Positions 1-8,184 of a DNA stretch of 64,000 nt are shown here, piece after piece. A program made the position numbers and the translations under genes. Each line of letters starts with the position of its first letter. The first letter of the stretch is position 1. Origin of the DNA: Amycolatopsis echigonensis (lineage in GTDB: Bacteria > Actinomycetota > Actinomycetes > Mycobacteriales > Pseudonocardiaceae); assembly GCF_014174495.1 (NCBI RefSeq), contig NZ_JACJHR010000018.1, positions 1-64,000 on the forward strand, read 5' to 3'. Below the pieces are notes generated by a model. The model was given only the letters and a program-made list of their open reading frames with translations, searched no databases and was not told the origin of the DNA.

Positions 1-118
1 CTGAGGGCTCCCCTCACGGACCTCCGCCGCTGCGCCCGGCGGGCCGCTTCTGAGAAATCGTGAAGTCCCTCCGAGGCCACTTCAGGCACACATATTTGCT
101 ATCGCGAAGAGAGGGTTC

Positions 119-1612
119 ATGTCCGAGCAGGCACAGAATCACCCCGCCCATGCCGTTCCGCCCTGGCTGGTGCGGGTCGTCCGGCAGCCGGGGCCGAGGC
201 CGTTGTTCGAAAGGGCCGAGGCCGCGGTGCCCGGCGGCGCGAAACTGGTCGCGCTGGCGGTCGCGGTCGCCGGGGCGGTCGTCGTGCCGGTGGACCGGCC
301 CGGGATCGGCTGGGTCCTGGCCCTGCTGATCGCGGCCGGAGTGCTCCTGGCGTGCGCGAAACTGCGCGGCAGGCAAGAACGGACGGCCAAGGCGAGACGC
401 TGGCGGCAGGCCGCGTGGGCGTTGATGGCGATCGCCCTGCTCGCGGTCGGAGCCCTGCGAGCGGCCGAGTGGTTGTTCGCGTTGTGCGCGGCGGGAGCGG
501 CAGCCACGGCATCGCTCGCCGTCGTCGGCAAGCGGACTGTGCACGGCACGACGTACGACGTTCTCGCCGTGCCGCTCGAAGCGTTCCGCGCGGTGCCGTG
601 GCTGCTCCGCCGCAGGCCACGCCCCGGCGGGCAACGCGGACGGGTTCTCGGGGCGGTGCTGCTGTCCGGGCTGGTCCTGGTGGTCTTCTTGCCGTTGCTG
701 ATCAGCGCGGATCCTCGCTTCGCGCAGTTCGTCGGCGACCTTGTCCCGGAGGTGCGTCCGGGTTCGGTCGTCCAAGCCGCGCTGGTGTTCGTCGTGGCCT
801 TCGCCGCGATGGCAGCCGTCTTCCTGATCTCCACGGAACCCTTGCCGGAACGGGAAAACCGGAGAACCACGCTCGGCGACCGGCTGTCGTGGACGTCCTC
901 GCTGGGCACCTTGGCGGTGGTGTTCACCGCCTACGTCGGAGTGCAAGCGACTGCACTTTTCGGCGGCACGGACTACGTCCTCCGCACCGACGGCCTCACC
1001 TCGGCGGACTACGCGCGCGGCGGTTTCTGGCAGCTCTGCGTCTGCACAGTGCTAACCCTCGGCATCGTCGCCGCGGCGCTGCGCTGGGCGCCGAAAGCCA
1101 CCCGCGCCGACCGGACGGTCCTGCGCGCGCTGCTCGGTGCGCTGACCGTGCTAAGCCTGGTCGTGGTGCTGTCCGCTTTGAGTCGCATGTGGACCTACCA
1201 GCAGGCGTACGGATTCACGGTGCTGCGCTTGCTTGTGGAGGTGTGCGAGATCTGGCTGGGCGTGGTGTTCGTCCTGATCGGAGCGACGCTGGGCACCCTC
1301 CGCCCCGGCTGGCTGCCCCGCGCGGCGATCGCCGCCGCCGCACTGGCGTTGCTGGGACTGGCCGCGGCGAATCCGGAGGCGGCGATCGCGGACGCCAACC
1401 TGGACCGGGCGGCGCAGGGCAAGCCGCTCGACGTCCGCTACCTGAGCCGGTTCTCCGCCGACGTGGCGCCGGTCGTGGCAAGCCGCCGCCCCGACGCGGC
1501 TTGCCTGTTGCGCCCGCTCGCCCATTCCCTGCCCGACGACGCTTGGCCAGCCTGGAACTGGAGCCGTTCCCGGGCCCGGGAGATCATCCGGTCGGGGCCG
1601 CTGTGCGTGTGA
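119..1612 (+). CDS. Polytopic membrane protein, DUF4173/DUF4153-like
   Basis: Integral membrane protein of 497 aa with no assigned function. About eleven hydrophobic helices span most of the length. The centre carries the segment DPRFAQFVGDLVPEV, which I associate with the DUF4153/DUF4173 group. The C-terminal 100 residues leave the membrane and include a motif on ancestral asparagine/aspartate-rich sequence (residues about 420-440). The ATG is preceded by a purine-rich GAAGAGAGGG at 106-115. The gene stands alone, with a convergent inhibitor gene downstream. Family assignment is by recalled resemblance and moderately sure; a cell-envelope role is only inference. Confidence 0.75.
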   Translation: MSEQAQNHPAHAVPPWLVRVVRQPGPRPLFERAEAAVPGGAKLVALAVAVAGAVVVPVDRPGIGWVLALLIAAGVLLACAKLRGRQERTAKARRWRQAAWALMAIALLAVGALRAAEWLFALCAAGAAATASLAVVGKRTVHGTTYDVLAVPLEAFRAVPWLLRRRPRPGGQRGRVLGAVLLSGLVLVVFLPLLISADPRFAQFVGDLVPEVRPGSVVQAALVFVVAFAAMAAVFLISTEPLPERENRRTTLGDRLSWTSSLGTLAVVFTAYVGVQATALFGGTDYVLRTDGLTSADYARGGFWQLCVCTVLTLGIVAAALRWAPKATRADRTVLRALLGALTVLSLVVVLSALSRMWTYQQAYGFTVLRLLVEVCEIWLGVVFVLIGATLGTLRPGWLPRAAIAAAALALLGLAAANPEAAIADANLDRAAQGKPLDVRYLSRFSADVAPVVASRRPDAACLLRPLAHSLPDDAWPAWNWSRSRAREIIRSGPLCV

Positions 1613-1868
1613 CGGGTTCCGGTCCGGGCGCGGTCAGCCAAGGGTGCTTCGGCCTCCGGAGATGGGTCTCGGGGCCACCGTGCAGTGATGATGCACCTGG
1701 CTGCGGCGTCGGGAGTCAGCTCCGTGGCACCGAACGGGCTTTCCTGGTCGATGCCCACGTCCGCGTCGACGGAGAACCGGCGAGCGTCCGCGGCCCGCTC
1801 CCACCGGAATGTTCGCCGCGGCAAGCGATTCCAGGGCTGCCGGAACCGCTTCCCGCGTCCGCCCGACG

Positions 1869-2240
1869 TTAAAGCGCGAACACTCCGTTCGACTGGCTGT
1901 CCGCCGCGCACTTGTTCGGGTACGTCGCCCGGTACGTCACCGGCGTGCCCCGCCAGCTGCCCTGTGCCGTGACGTCCACCGGCGAGTAGATCATCGTGCA
2001 CTTCTGCCGACGCGGGGAGATGCGGGAGAAATCGCCGTTGACCGCTTCGAGGGTCGCGCAGGCGGCGTCGCGGTGGCGGTGCGTGCCGCCGGTGGGTTCG
2101 CAGGTCAGGGACGCGCTCGTGACGCGCCCGGAAGTCTCGTGCATGGTCAGCTGCAGCATCGACTCCGGGACGTGCGGTGCGGCCAGGCCGCCGAAACCGA
2201 TCAAGGCAGCTGCGACCGGAGCGAAGGAAGAGAACACCAT
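1869..2240 (-). CDS. Subtilisin-inhibitor-like (SSI family) secreted protein
   Basis: Small secreted serine-protease inhibitor, 123 aa, close to the usual SSI length. A hydrophobic N-terminus (residues 3-20) is a likely export signal. The family signatures are present: TCEPTGGTH near residue 46, ACATL at 60, and YRATYPNKC at 103. Cysteines 47, 61, 81 and 111 match the two conserved disulfides. The reactive-site segment reads CTMIYSPV (residues 81-88), so by comparison with Streptomyces SSI (CPMVYDP) the predicted P1-P1' bond is Met83-Ile84, which suggests subtilisin/chymotrypsin-type targets. The terminal GVFAL is also typical. Target protease unknown. Confidence 0.88.
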   Translation of the reverse strand: MVFSSFAPVAAALIGFGGLAAPHVPESMLQLTMHETSGRVTSASLTCEPTGGTHRHRDAACATLEAVNGDFSRISPRRQKCTMIYSPVDVTAQGSWRGTPVTYRATYPNKCAADSQSNGVFAL

Positions 2241-2268
2241 ACGAGGGATATCGGCGCCGCGGACCCGA

Positions 2269-3915
2269 TCACTGTGCTCCTCGTCCGGGTGGGTTTTCCT
2301 CGCTCGGACGGGTGGCGGTGCCGAGGTCGTGCGCCAGCAATGCCACGTACAGCGACAACATCGACTCCGGATCTTCCAGTCGCACTCCCAGCACCTGTTC
2401 GATGCGGGCGAGTTGCTGGTAGTACGCGGTCCGCGAGGTGTGGGCGGCGACGGCCGCGGCGGACTTGTTGCCGCCGTGCGCGCAGTAGTGCCGCAGCGCG
2501 GAGACGAGACGACTGCCGGAAGCAGCGTCGCGTTCGAGGAGCGGGCCTAGTTCTCGCGCGGCGAAGGCGTGGACGCGCTCGTCGTCGGCGAGAAGGTGCA
2601 GCAGGCCGCGTAGCCGAACATCCTTGAGACGGTGCAACGGTTGGTCGTCGTCCTCATCGAGGGCGGCGGCAGCGACGTGTGCGGCTTCGACCAAGGTGCG
2701 TTGTGCCTCAGCAGGTCCCGTGACAGTCGTGCCTACGCCGATGGCGGCTGGTGCGGACGCGCGCGCGTCGTGGATGTCAGTGGCAAGGCGCTGGAGCACG
2801 GCGTCAGCGTTGGCGTCCGGCGAGAGGGCGAGAAGCGCGCGTACGGCGGTCTCGTCCGTCGACACCAGCGCGGAAACCTTCGCGCGACGCGTCGCGAGAG
2901 CAGTCGCTTCGGCCAGTTCGCGCAACAGTGGCGGCGTCGACAGCGTCGGTCGCGTAGTCGCGGTAATGCGCGGCCTCACCGCGAGACCGACCAACTGCCG
3001 ACCGGTCAACGGCACAGCTAGCGCAGAAGAGCGCGCGAGGATTTCGGCTGTCGGCGCGGGAGAATTCAGCAACTCGGTCAAGACCGCGCGGTGTGCTTGT
3101 CGTTCGAGGGTGTCGGAGTCGCGCGTCACGAGACGGTGCACCGCGAGCGCGGACGCTGCTCGTTCGGCGACCACCTGATACCGATGCGGTGGCGGTTCGG
3201 CGCACACCAGCACCAGCCGTCCCCAGTCGTGGCCGCGCGCGCCGACGACGGTGACGAGCCAGCCCGCCGCCGAGTGGTATCCGGTGCGCTCGCCGACCTG
3301 CACCACTCGCGACCGCGCCGGCCAGCCGATCAGCAGTTCGCCCGGATCGGTGCCCGCAGTGTCGTAGGCGAGGACTTCGTGTTCCAGGGTTTCCAGCACG
3401 ACCGGCTGTTCGGTCAACCGCGCCACCTCGGCGAGCACCGCCGCAGGCTCGGCACCGGCGACGGTCAGCGACGTAAACGTCTCGTGCACCCGCTCCGCCG
3501 CCCGAAGCTCGGCGAGCTGCGCGTCCACGATCATTCCGTTCACTGCCTCGGTCACCGCGACATAGCGCGTCTCGAGGGACAGCGTCACGAGCGGCAATCC
3601 CCGCTGCTCAGCCGCCGTCACGAGAGCTTGCGGCAGCCGGTCGTTCCAGTGCCGCACGAGCTCGACCACCAGGCCCGCGACGCCCACGTCGGCGAGATCG
3701 GCGACGTACCGGGTCAGCGTCGCGTCGTCGTCCGGGAGCGCGACACCGGTGGTGAGCACGAGTTCTCCGCCGCGCAGCAGGTGCGCGATGTCGGCGACCT
3801 CGGCCGCGTGCGCCCAGCGGACTCGCCGTTCGAGCCCGGTGCTGCCCGCGACCACGCGCGGACAGCCCTGGCGCAGCACCGGCAACGCGAGCGCCTCGGC
3901 GACGGTCGGGTACAT
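2269..3915 (-). CDS. PucR family transcriptional regulator
   Basis: DNA-binding regulator of 548 aa with the PucR architecture. The N-terminal PucR domain (residues about 1-125) starts MYPTVAEALALPVL and contains a LRGGELVLTTG motif. A middle GGDEF-like/CdaR region follows. The C-terminal helix-turn-helix (about 480-540) has GGNKSAAAVAAHTSRTAYYQ and a LEDPESMLSLYVAL-type end. It is transcribed away from the methylmalonate-semialdehyde dehydrogenase gene with 131 bp between the starts, and a palindrome lies in that gap. PucR proteins often control the adjacent catabolic gene, so control of mmsA is a reasonable inference. Effector unknown. Confidence 0.9.
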   Translation of the reverse strand: MYPTVAEALALPVLRQGCPRVVAGSTGLERRVRWAHAAEVADIAHLLRGGELVLTTGVALPDDDATLTRYVADLADVGVAGLVVELVRHWNDRLPQALVTAAEQRGLPLVTLSLETRYVAVTEAVNGMIVDAQLAELRAAERVHETFTSLTVAGAEPAAVLAEVARLTEQPVVLETLEHEVLAYDTAGTDPGELLIGWPARSRVVQVGERTGYHSAAGWLVTVVGARGHDWGRLVLVCAEPPPHRYQVVAERAASALAVHRLVTRDSDTLERQAHRAVLTELLNSPAPTAEILARSSALAVPLTGRQLVGLAVRPRITATTRPTLSTPPLLRELAEATALATRRAKVSALVSTDETAVRALLALSPDANADAVLQRLATDIHDARASAPAAIGVGTTVTGPAEAQRTLVEAAHVAAAALDEDDDQPLHRLKDVRLRGLLHLLADDERVHAFAARELGPLLERDAASGSRLVSALRHYCAHGGNKSAAAVAAHTSRTAYYQQLARIEQVLGVRLEDPESMLSLYVALLAHDLGTATRPSEENPPGRGAQ

Positions 3916-3948
3916 CGGTCCCCCTTGCTGGCCGGCCAGGGCACAGAC

Positions 3949-3976
3949 TGTACGGCGGAGAGGGGTAGTCCGTACA
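3949..3976. promoter_or_regulatory. Inverted repeat between pucR-type gene and mmsA, candidate operator
   Basis: TGTACGG (3949-3955) and CCGTACA (3970-3976) form a perfect 7-bp inverted repeat with a 14-bp spacer. The half-sites are 21 bp centre to centre, two helical turns. The element sits 34 bp upstream of the regulator start and 71 bp upstream of the mmsA start, a suitable place for a divergent-promoter operator. That the PucR protein binds it is inference. Confidence 0.5.
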
Positions 3977-4046
3977 CGTTGTCGATGGCGGACCCGGGTG
4001 CCGCGCCCGGAGACTCGGGGGCACCCGACCGGAAGGAGCGGACGTC

Positions 4047-5540
4047 GTGACCGACCGCATCAGCCATTGGATCGACGGCAAGCCGGTCGTCGGCTCCGGA
4101 CGCACCGGCGACGTGTACGACCCGGCTACCGGCCAGGTCAGCGCGCAGGTGGACTTCGCGGGACCGGCCGAGGTGGACCAAGCCGTGGCCGCCGCGACCG
4201 CCGCGCTGCCGGGCTGGCGGGGCACGTCGCTCGCCGGACGCACGCGCGTGCTGTTCGCCTTCCGCGAGCTGCTTCAGGCACGCAAACACGAACTGGCGAA
4301 GATCGTGACGAGCGAGCACGGCAAGGTCGAATCGGATGCTGCGGGCGAAGTCGCGCGCGCGATCGAAAACGTCGAATACGCGTGCGGCGCGGCGCAAATG
4401 CTGAAGGGCGGCTTCAGCGAGAACGCTTCCACGGGCGTCGACGTCTACTCGATCGCGCAGCCGCTCGGCGTGGTCGGCGTGATCTCGCCGTTCAATTTCC
4501 CGGCGATGGTGCCGCTCTGGTTCGTGCCGAACGCGTTGGCGTGCGGCAACACCGTCGTGCTCAAGCCAAGCGAGAAGGACCCGTCCGCGGCGCTGTTCAT
4601 CGCCGAACTGCTCGCCGAAGCGGGCCTGCCGTCAGGTGTGTTCAACGTGCTGCAGGGCGACAAAGTCGCGGTCGACGGCCTTCTCGCGCACCCGGACGTC
4701 AAGGCGATCTCCTTCGTCGGCTCGACCCCGATCGCCCGCTACGTCTACGAAACCGGCACCAGCCACGGCAAGCGAGTGCAGGCGCTCGGCGGGGCGAAGA
4801 ACCACATGGTCGTGCTGCCGGACGCCGACCTCGACCTGGCCGCCGACGCCGCCGTCTCGGCCGGCTTCGGATCGGCGGGGGAGCGGTGCATGGCGGTTTC
4901 GGTGGTGGTCGCCGTGGAGCCGATCGCGGACGAACTGGTGGCCAAAATCGTTGACCGGATGCGGAAACTGCGCGTCGGAGACGGACGCAAGCCGTCGTCG
5001 GAGATGGGACCGCTGGTCACCAGGGCGCACCACGAGCGAGTTGCGTCCTATGTGGACGCGGGAGTGGCCGAAGGCGCGGAACTGGTGATGGACGGCCGGG
5101 GCGTGGAAGCAGACGGCGCGAACGACGGTTTCTGGCTCGGCCCCACTCTTTTCGACCGGGTCACTCCCAGTATGTCGGTCTACACCGACGAAATCTTCGG
5201 CCCCGTGCTGTCCGTCGCGCGAACGACGACCTTCGACGACGCGCTAGCGCTCATCAACGCCAACCCGTACGGCAACGGAACCGCGATCTTCACCGGCGAC
5301 GGACGGGCGGCGCGCCGCTTCCAGAACGAGGTCGAAGTGGGCATGGTGGGCGTCAACGTGCCGATCCCGGTCCCGGTCGGCTACTACTCCTTCGGCGGCT
5401 GGAAAGACTCCCTGTTCGGCGACACGCACGCGTACGGGCCGGAGGGGTTCCACTTCTTCACCCGCACCAAAGTGGTCACCTCGCGGTGGCCGGACACCTC
5501 GCATGCCGGGGTGAACCTGGGGTTCCCGAAGAACTCCTGA
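4047..5540 (+). CDS. mmsA: CoA-acylating methylmalonate-semialdehyde dehydrogenase
   Basis: NAD-dependent enzyme converting (methyl)malonate semialdehyde and CoA to propionyl- or acetyl-CoA in valine, inositol or beta-alanine catabolism. At 497 aa it has the usual family length. The aldehyde-dehydrogenase features are visible: SPFNFPAMVPLW (cofactor-binding region), FVGSTPIARYVYE, GGAKNHMVV, and the catalytic cysteine in GERCMA (Cys281). PVPVGYYSFGGWKDSLFGD near the C-terminus is characteristic of MmsA. The GTG start at 4047 has GGAAGGAG eight bases upstream. It ends 7 bp before the convergent operon at 5548, so read-through antisense is possible. No acyl-CoA partner genes are adjacent. Confidence 0.93.
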   Translation: MTDRISHWIDGKPVVGSGRTGDVYDPATGQVSAQVDFAGPAEVDQAVAAATAALPGWRGTSLAGRTRVLFAFRELLQARKHELAKIVTSEHGKVESDAAGEVARAIENVEYACGAAQMLKGGFSENASTGVDVYSIAQPLGVVGVISPFNFPAMVPLWFVPNALACGNTVVLKPSEKDPSAALFIAELLAEAGLPSGVFNVLQGDKVAVDGLLAHPDVKAISFVGSTPIARYVYETGTSHGKRVQALGGAKNHMVVLPDADLDLAADAAVSAGFGSAGERCMAVSVVVAVEPIADELVAKIVDRMRKLRVGDGRKPSSEMGPLVTRAHHERVASYVDAGVAEGAELVMDGRGVEADGANDGFWLGPTLFDRVTPSMSVYTDEIFGPVLSVARTTTFDDALALINANPYGNGTAIFTGDGRAARRFQNEVEVGMVGVNVPIPVPVGYYSFGGWKDSLFGDTHAYGPEGFHFFTRTKVVTSRWPDTSHAGVNLGFPKNS

Positions 5541-5547
5541 ACCGGAT

Positions 5548-6060
5548 TCACCACACGCCGTTCTCGCCGACGATGCTCGCCACCGAGCCGCTGTTCCCCA
5601 GCAGGCACACCGCGAGCACCCGCTCGGCAGCCAGCCGTTCGCCCCGGGCCGCATTGAGCTCATGGGTGCGGCCGCCCACACGGAGCTGCCATTTCTCGAC
5701 CGTGCCCGGGCCGCGCGGCGTGTGCTTGAACCCGACCGGGTAGTCGTCGGTGATCGGGCCGGCGCCGAAATCGTGCGCCGGCCCGGAGACGACTGTCAGC
5801 GGCGCACGGCAGTCGGCGAGCTCGCGACGTCCGAACCGGATCGCCAGCGCGACGACCACGGCGGCGAACGCCACCGCCCACGAAGCGGACGCGCTGAAGC
5901 CGGACTTGACGACCGCCACGACCGCGATCGCCACTTCGATCGCAACGAACACCCAGACCGCCCAAAAGAACCAGCCGAGGACCGCTCCGCGCTGGCTCCG
6001 GTGCAGTCTCCCGGCGAGATTGGCGGCGGCGACCTCGCCGGGATCAGCATTCACGGTCAT
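5548..6060 (-). CDS. Two-helix membrane protein of type VII-associated operon (distal gene)
   Basis: Unrecognised 170-aa protein, last gene of the minus-strand operon 5548-8819. A short soluble N-terminus with GRLHRSQRG is followed by two hydrophobic helices (about residues 28-50 and 58-75), then a C-terminal soluble domain with AHDFGAGP. The neighbouring 192-aa protein has the matching GKLHPSQRR and THDFGHVQ elements in the same order, so the two look like diverged tandem paralogs. Its ATG overlaps the upstream stop (ATGA at 6057-6060), implying translational coupling. Function unknown; association with the WXG100-like proteins suggests an envelope-linked accessory role (inference). Confidence 0.75.
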   Translation of the reverse strand: MTVNADPGEVAAANLAGRLHRSQRGAVLGWFFWAVWVFVAIEVAIAVVAVVKSGFSASASWAVAFAAVVVALAIRFGRRELADCRAPLTVVSGPAHDFGAGPITDDYPVGFKHTPRGPGTVEKWQLRVGGRTHELNAARGERLAAERVLAVCLLGNSGSVASIVGENGVW

Positions 6061-6635
6061 GCCGCGATCACGTTGACCAGGATTTTGCTGCGCGGGACGA
6101 AGACCGCGCCGTTGGCCCGCCCGCCGAGCACCCGGCGCTTCAGGTCGGGATCGAGCCGATAGCTCTTCCCGTTCACGACGAGGTAGGTGAAGGGGATCCG
6201 TTCCGTGATCTCGTACAGGTACATCGGGGGCAGTACGCCGGACGGCCGGTGCTGCACATGGCCGAAATCGTGCGTCAAGCCCGTCACCACGTCGACCTTG
6301 CCCCCGCGCCAGTCCGCCAGCCGCCGCCCGATCGCCCGCCCGGGATACACCGCGAGGACCAGGAAGACCAGTGACATCACGTACAGGGGCGCGTTCTTCG
6401 ACCAGTAGGACACCAGCGGCTTGCCGAAGTAAGCGTTGAGATTGTTGGTGGCCTGGATCATGGCTGGGCTGATGCCGAACCAGATCGGGGTCAGGACCGC
6501 CAGCGCGACGAGAACGAGCAGCACCAGGACGAGCGTCCAGAAATTGGCGTCCAGCACCATTCGCCGCTGGGACGGATGCAGTTTGCCTTCGCGGTTGGCC
6601 TGGTCCGCGGCTGCTTGCACAGCTTCCTGGGTCAC
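6057..6635 (-). CDS. Two-helix membrane protein of type VII-associated operon
   Basis: Unrecognised 192-aa protein. It begins VTQEAVQ at a GTG that overlaps the upstream TGA (GTGA, 6632-6635), which decides the start. GKLHPSQRR (about residues 16-24) precedes a long hydrophobic helix near 30-50, a second follows at about 78-98, and a basic-then-polar C-terminal domain with THDFGHVQHRP ends in VFVPRSKILVNVI. It is the apparent paralog of the next gene downstream. No enzymatic motif is visible. It likely places a cytoplasmic domain at the membrane beside the secreted-type proteins of this operon, but that is inference. Confidence 0.75.
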   Translation of the reverse strand: MTQEAVQAAADQANREGKLHPSQRRMVLDANFWTLVLVLLVLVALAVLTPIWFGISPAMIQATNNLNAYFGKPLVSYWSKNAPLYVMSLVFLVLAVYPGRAIGRRLADWRGGKVDVVTGLTHDFGHVQHRPSGVLPPMYLYEITERIPFTYLVVNGKSYRLDPDLKRRVLGGRANGAVFVPRSKILVNVIAA

Positions 6636-7864
6636 TCGCCGGAGCCGCCCTTCGCCTCCTTGGCCTCGCGTTCCTTCTTGGCGGCTTCGGACGCTTCGGA
6701 GTATCGGTCGTACTGTTCGTTCTCCTGCCGCCGGGTCTCGGCACCGACGCCGACCGTGTCGGCGGGGCTCCACTTCGGCACGCCGCCCTCCGCTTCTTTC
6801 CAGCCCTTCGGGCTGAGCACGCTGCGGCCGTCCTCCGAGTAGGTCTCTCCCCACTCGTTGACCCGGTCCTTCCACTTCTCGTTCAGCGGCGCCTGCACCT
6901 TCTCCTTGGCCGCTTCCTTCCAGCGGTCGGCCTTGACCTCGGCGGACTCGGCCTTGCCCGCGTCCTTCAGCTCTCCGGCCTTCTTCTCCAGGTTGATGCC
7001 CACGTCGACGCTCTTGTCGGTGATCTTGCCCGCCGACTTGCCGACCTTGCGCAGCGCGTTCGCGGCCTGCTCGATCGCCGCCTTCGACTTGCCCGCGCTC
7101 TCCGCGAGCTTGTCCAGCTTCTCCACGACCTTCGCGATCCGGGTGGCGATCTTCTCCGCCAGGATCCCGCCGTTGACGATGGTGTCGGCGATGAACGCGG
7201 CCACCGTGCCGCCGAGAGTGCACCACGACGAAGCGAGCGCGGCGAGGCCCTTGATGATCAGCTCGCCGACGAACGACGAGATCATGTCGCGGATCAGCCC
7301 GCGTTCGGTGCCGACCAGGGCGCCGGCGACGTTCATCGCGGTGGACGCGCCGTTGGCCTGCCCGGCCGCGTTGCGGAGCTTGTCCACGTAGTCTTTCGCC
7401 CGGCCCTGGTAGGCCTGGCCGCCCTGGCCTTGGAAGTTCGGTGCCACCTTGCCCGCGGCCTGCTCGTACTTGTCCGCGCTCTCGGCGAGCTGCTTCGCGA
7501 CGTTCGACCAGGTCACGGCCTTGGCGGTGACCGCTTCCGGATTGCCGGCGAGCTGGTCGAGTCCCTCCTTGAGGAAGCTGATGTGCTCGATCAGCCAGCC
7601 GACGCCCGCGCTGGCCAAGCCGCCCAGCGGGTCCATCGCCACGCCGAGCAGGTCGAGCGCGTCGGTCACCCCGTCGACGGCGAGGTTGCCCCAGTCGCCG
7701 TGCCGGAGGTCGGTCTGTGTCGCGGAGAGATCGTTGACGATGCCCGCACCGGAGGTCTGGGCGTTGAGGTTGTCCAGCTCGTTCGAGGACGACCCCATGT
7801 TCGTGCTGAAGCCGCTCGGCGATTCCGACTTGGCGACCAGCGGGTTTTCCTGTGTCTCGGTCAT
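6632..7864 (-). CDS. WXG100/PPE-like type VII secretion substrate candidate
   Basis: A 410-aa mostly helical protein. Residues 1-50 are polar. A WXG100/PPE-like helical region follows, with AVTWSNVAKQLAESADKY and then GQGGQAYQGRAKDYVDKL, resembling the helix-turn-helix of type VII targets although no strict WXG is present. A Gly/Ala-rich hydrophobic stretch (about 200-250) may insert in the membrane. It is followed by a Lys/Ala-rich coiled-coil region (about 255-330) and a charged C-terminus ending in KEAKGGSGE. It is coupled to both neighbours by ATGA or GTGA overlaps. No toxin domain is recognised. Likely exported by an ESX system encoded elsewhere (inference). Confidence 0.65.
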   Translation of the reverse strand: MTETQENPLVAKSESPSGFSTNMGSSSNELDNLNAQTSGAGIVNDLSATQTDLRHGDWGNLAVDGVTDALDLLGVAMDPLGGLASAGVGWLIEHISFLKEGLDQLAGNPEAVTAKAVTWSNVAKQLAESADKYEQAAGKVAPNFQGQGGQAYQGRAKDYVDKLRNAAGQANGASTAMNVAGALVGTERGLIRDMISSFVGELIIKGLAALASSWCTLGGTVAAFIADTIVNGGILAEKIATRIAKVVEKLDKLAESAGKSKAAIEQAANALRKVGKSAGKITDKSVDVGINLEKKAGELKDAGKAESAEVKADRWKEAAKEKVQAPLNEKWKDRVNEWGETYSEDGRSVLSPKGWKEAEGGVPKWSPADTVGVGAETRRQENEQYDRYSEASEAAKKEREAKEAKGGSGE

Positions 7865-8184
7865 TCCGGCAGCTCCTTGCCGAGGCCGTTGATGTGGCCG
7901 ACAGTCTGTTGCTCGTGCCTGTCGTAGTGATCGTGCGCCTGTTGCAGCAGGTTCGCGATCTCGTCGCCTTCGCCCGCCAGGTCCGTCACGAACGAGGTCG
8001 CCACGGACATCCAGATCTGCAGCGGCATCGCGAACACCTGGCCGACGATGCCGAACGCGTCGTCGCCGAACGACTGGCCGGACTCGGTGGCCTGCGCCGC
8101 GGTGTGCACGCCGGCCGCGATGTCCTCGACCTCGCCCTTGTGCGCGCGCAGCGCCGGCAGGTCGACCTTCGATCCGTCTGCCAT
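7861..8184 (-). CDS. EspC-like type VII secretion target
   Basis: Small helical protein of 107 aa resembling EspC/ESX-1-associated proteins of actinobacteria, which are secreted with WXG100-type partners. It has an N-terminal helix (LPALRAHKGEVEDIAAGVH), a hydrophobic centre (FAMPLQIWMSVATSFV) and a C-terminal helix rich in His/Gln. It overlaps the next gene by ATGA and the preceding gene by one base, so its product is probably made in proportion to both. The pair with the 410-aa protein suggests a co-secreted heterodimer (inference). No ESX ATPase or membrane component is in the window. Confidence 0.7.
   Translation of the reverse strand: MADGSKVDLPALRAHKGEVEDIAAGVHTAAQATESGQSFGDDAFGIVGQVFAMPLQIWMSVATSFVTDLAGEGDEIANLLQQAHDHYDRHEQQTVGHINGLGKELPE

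Noticed and set aside
14..946. Long minus-strand open frame opposite the first gene
   Set aside because: Arg/Gln/His-rich composition typical of antisense frames in high-GC DNA; the plus-strand membrane protein explains the region.
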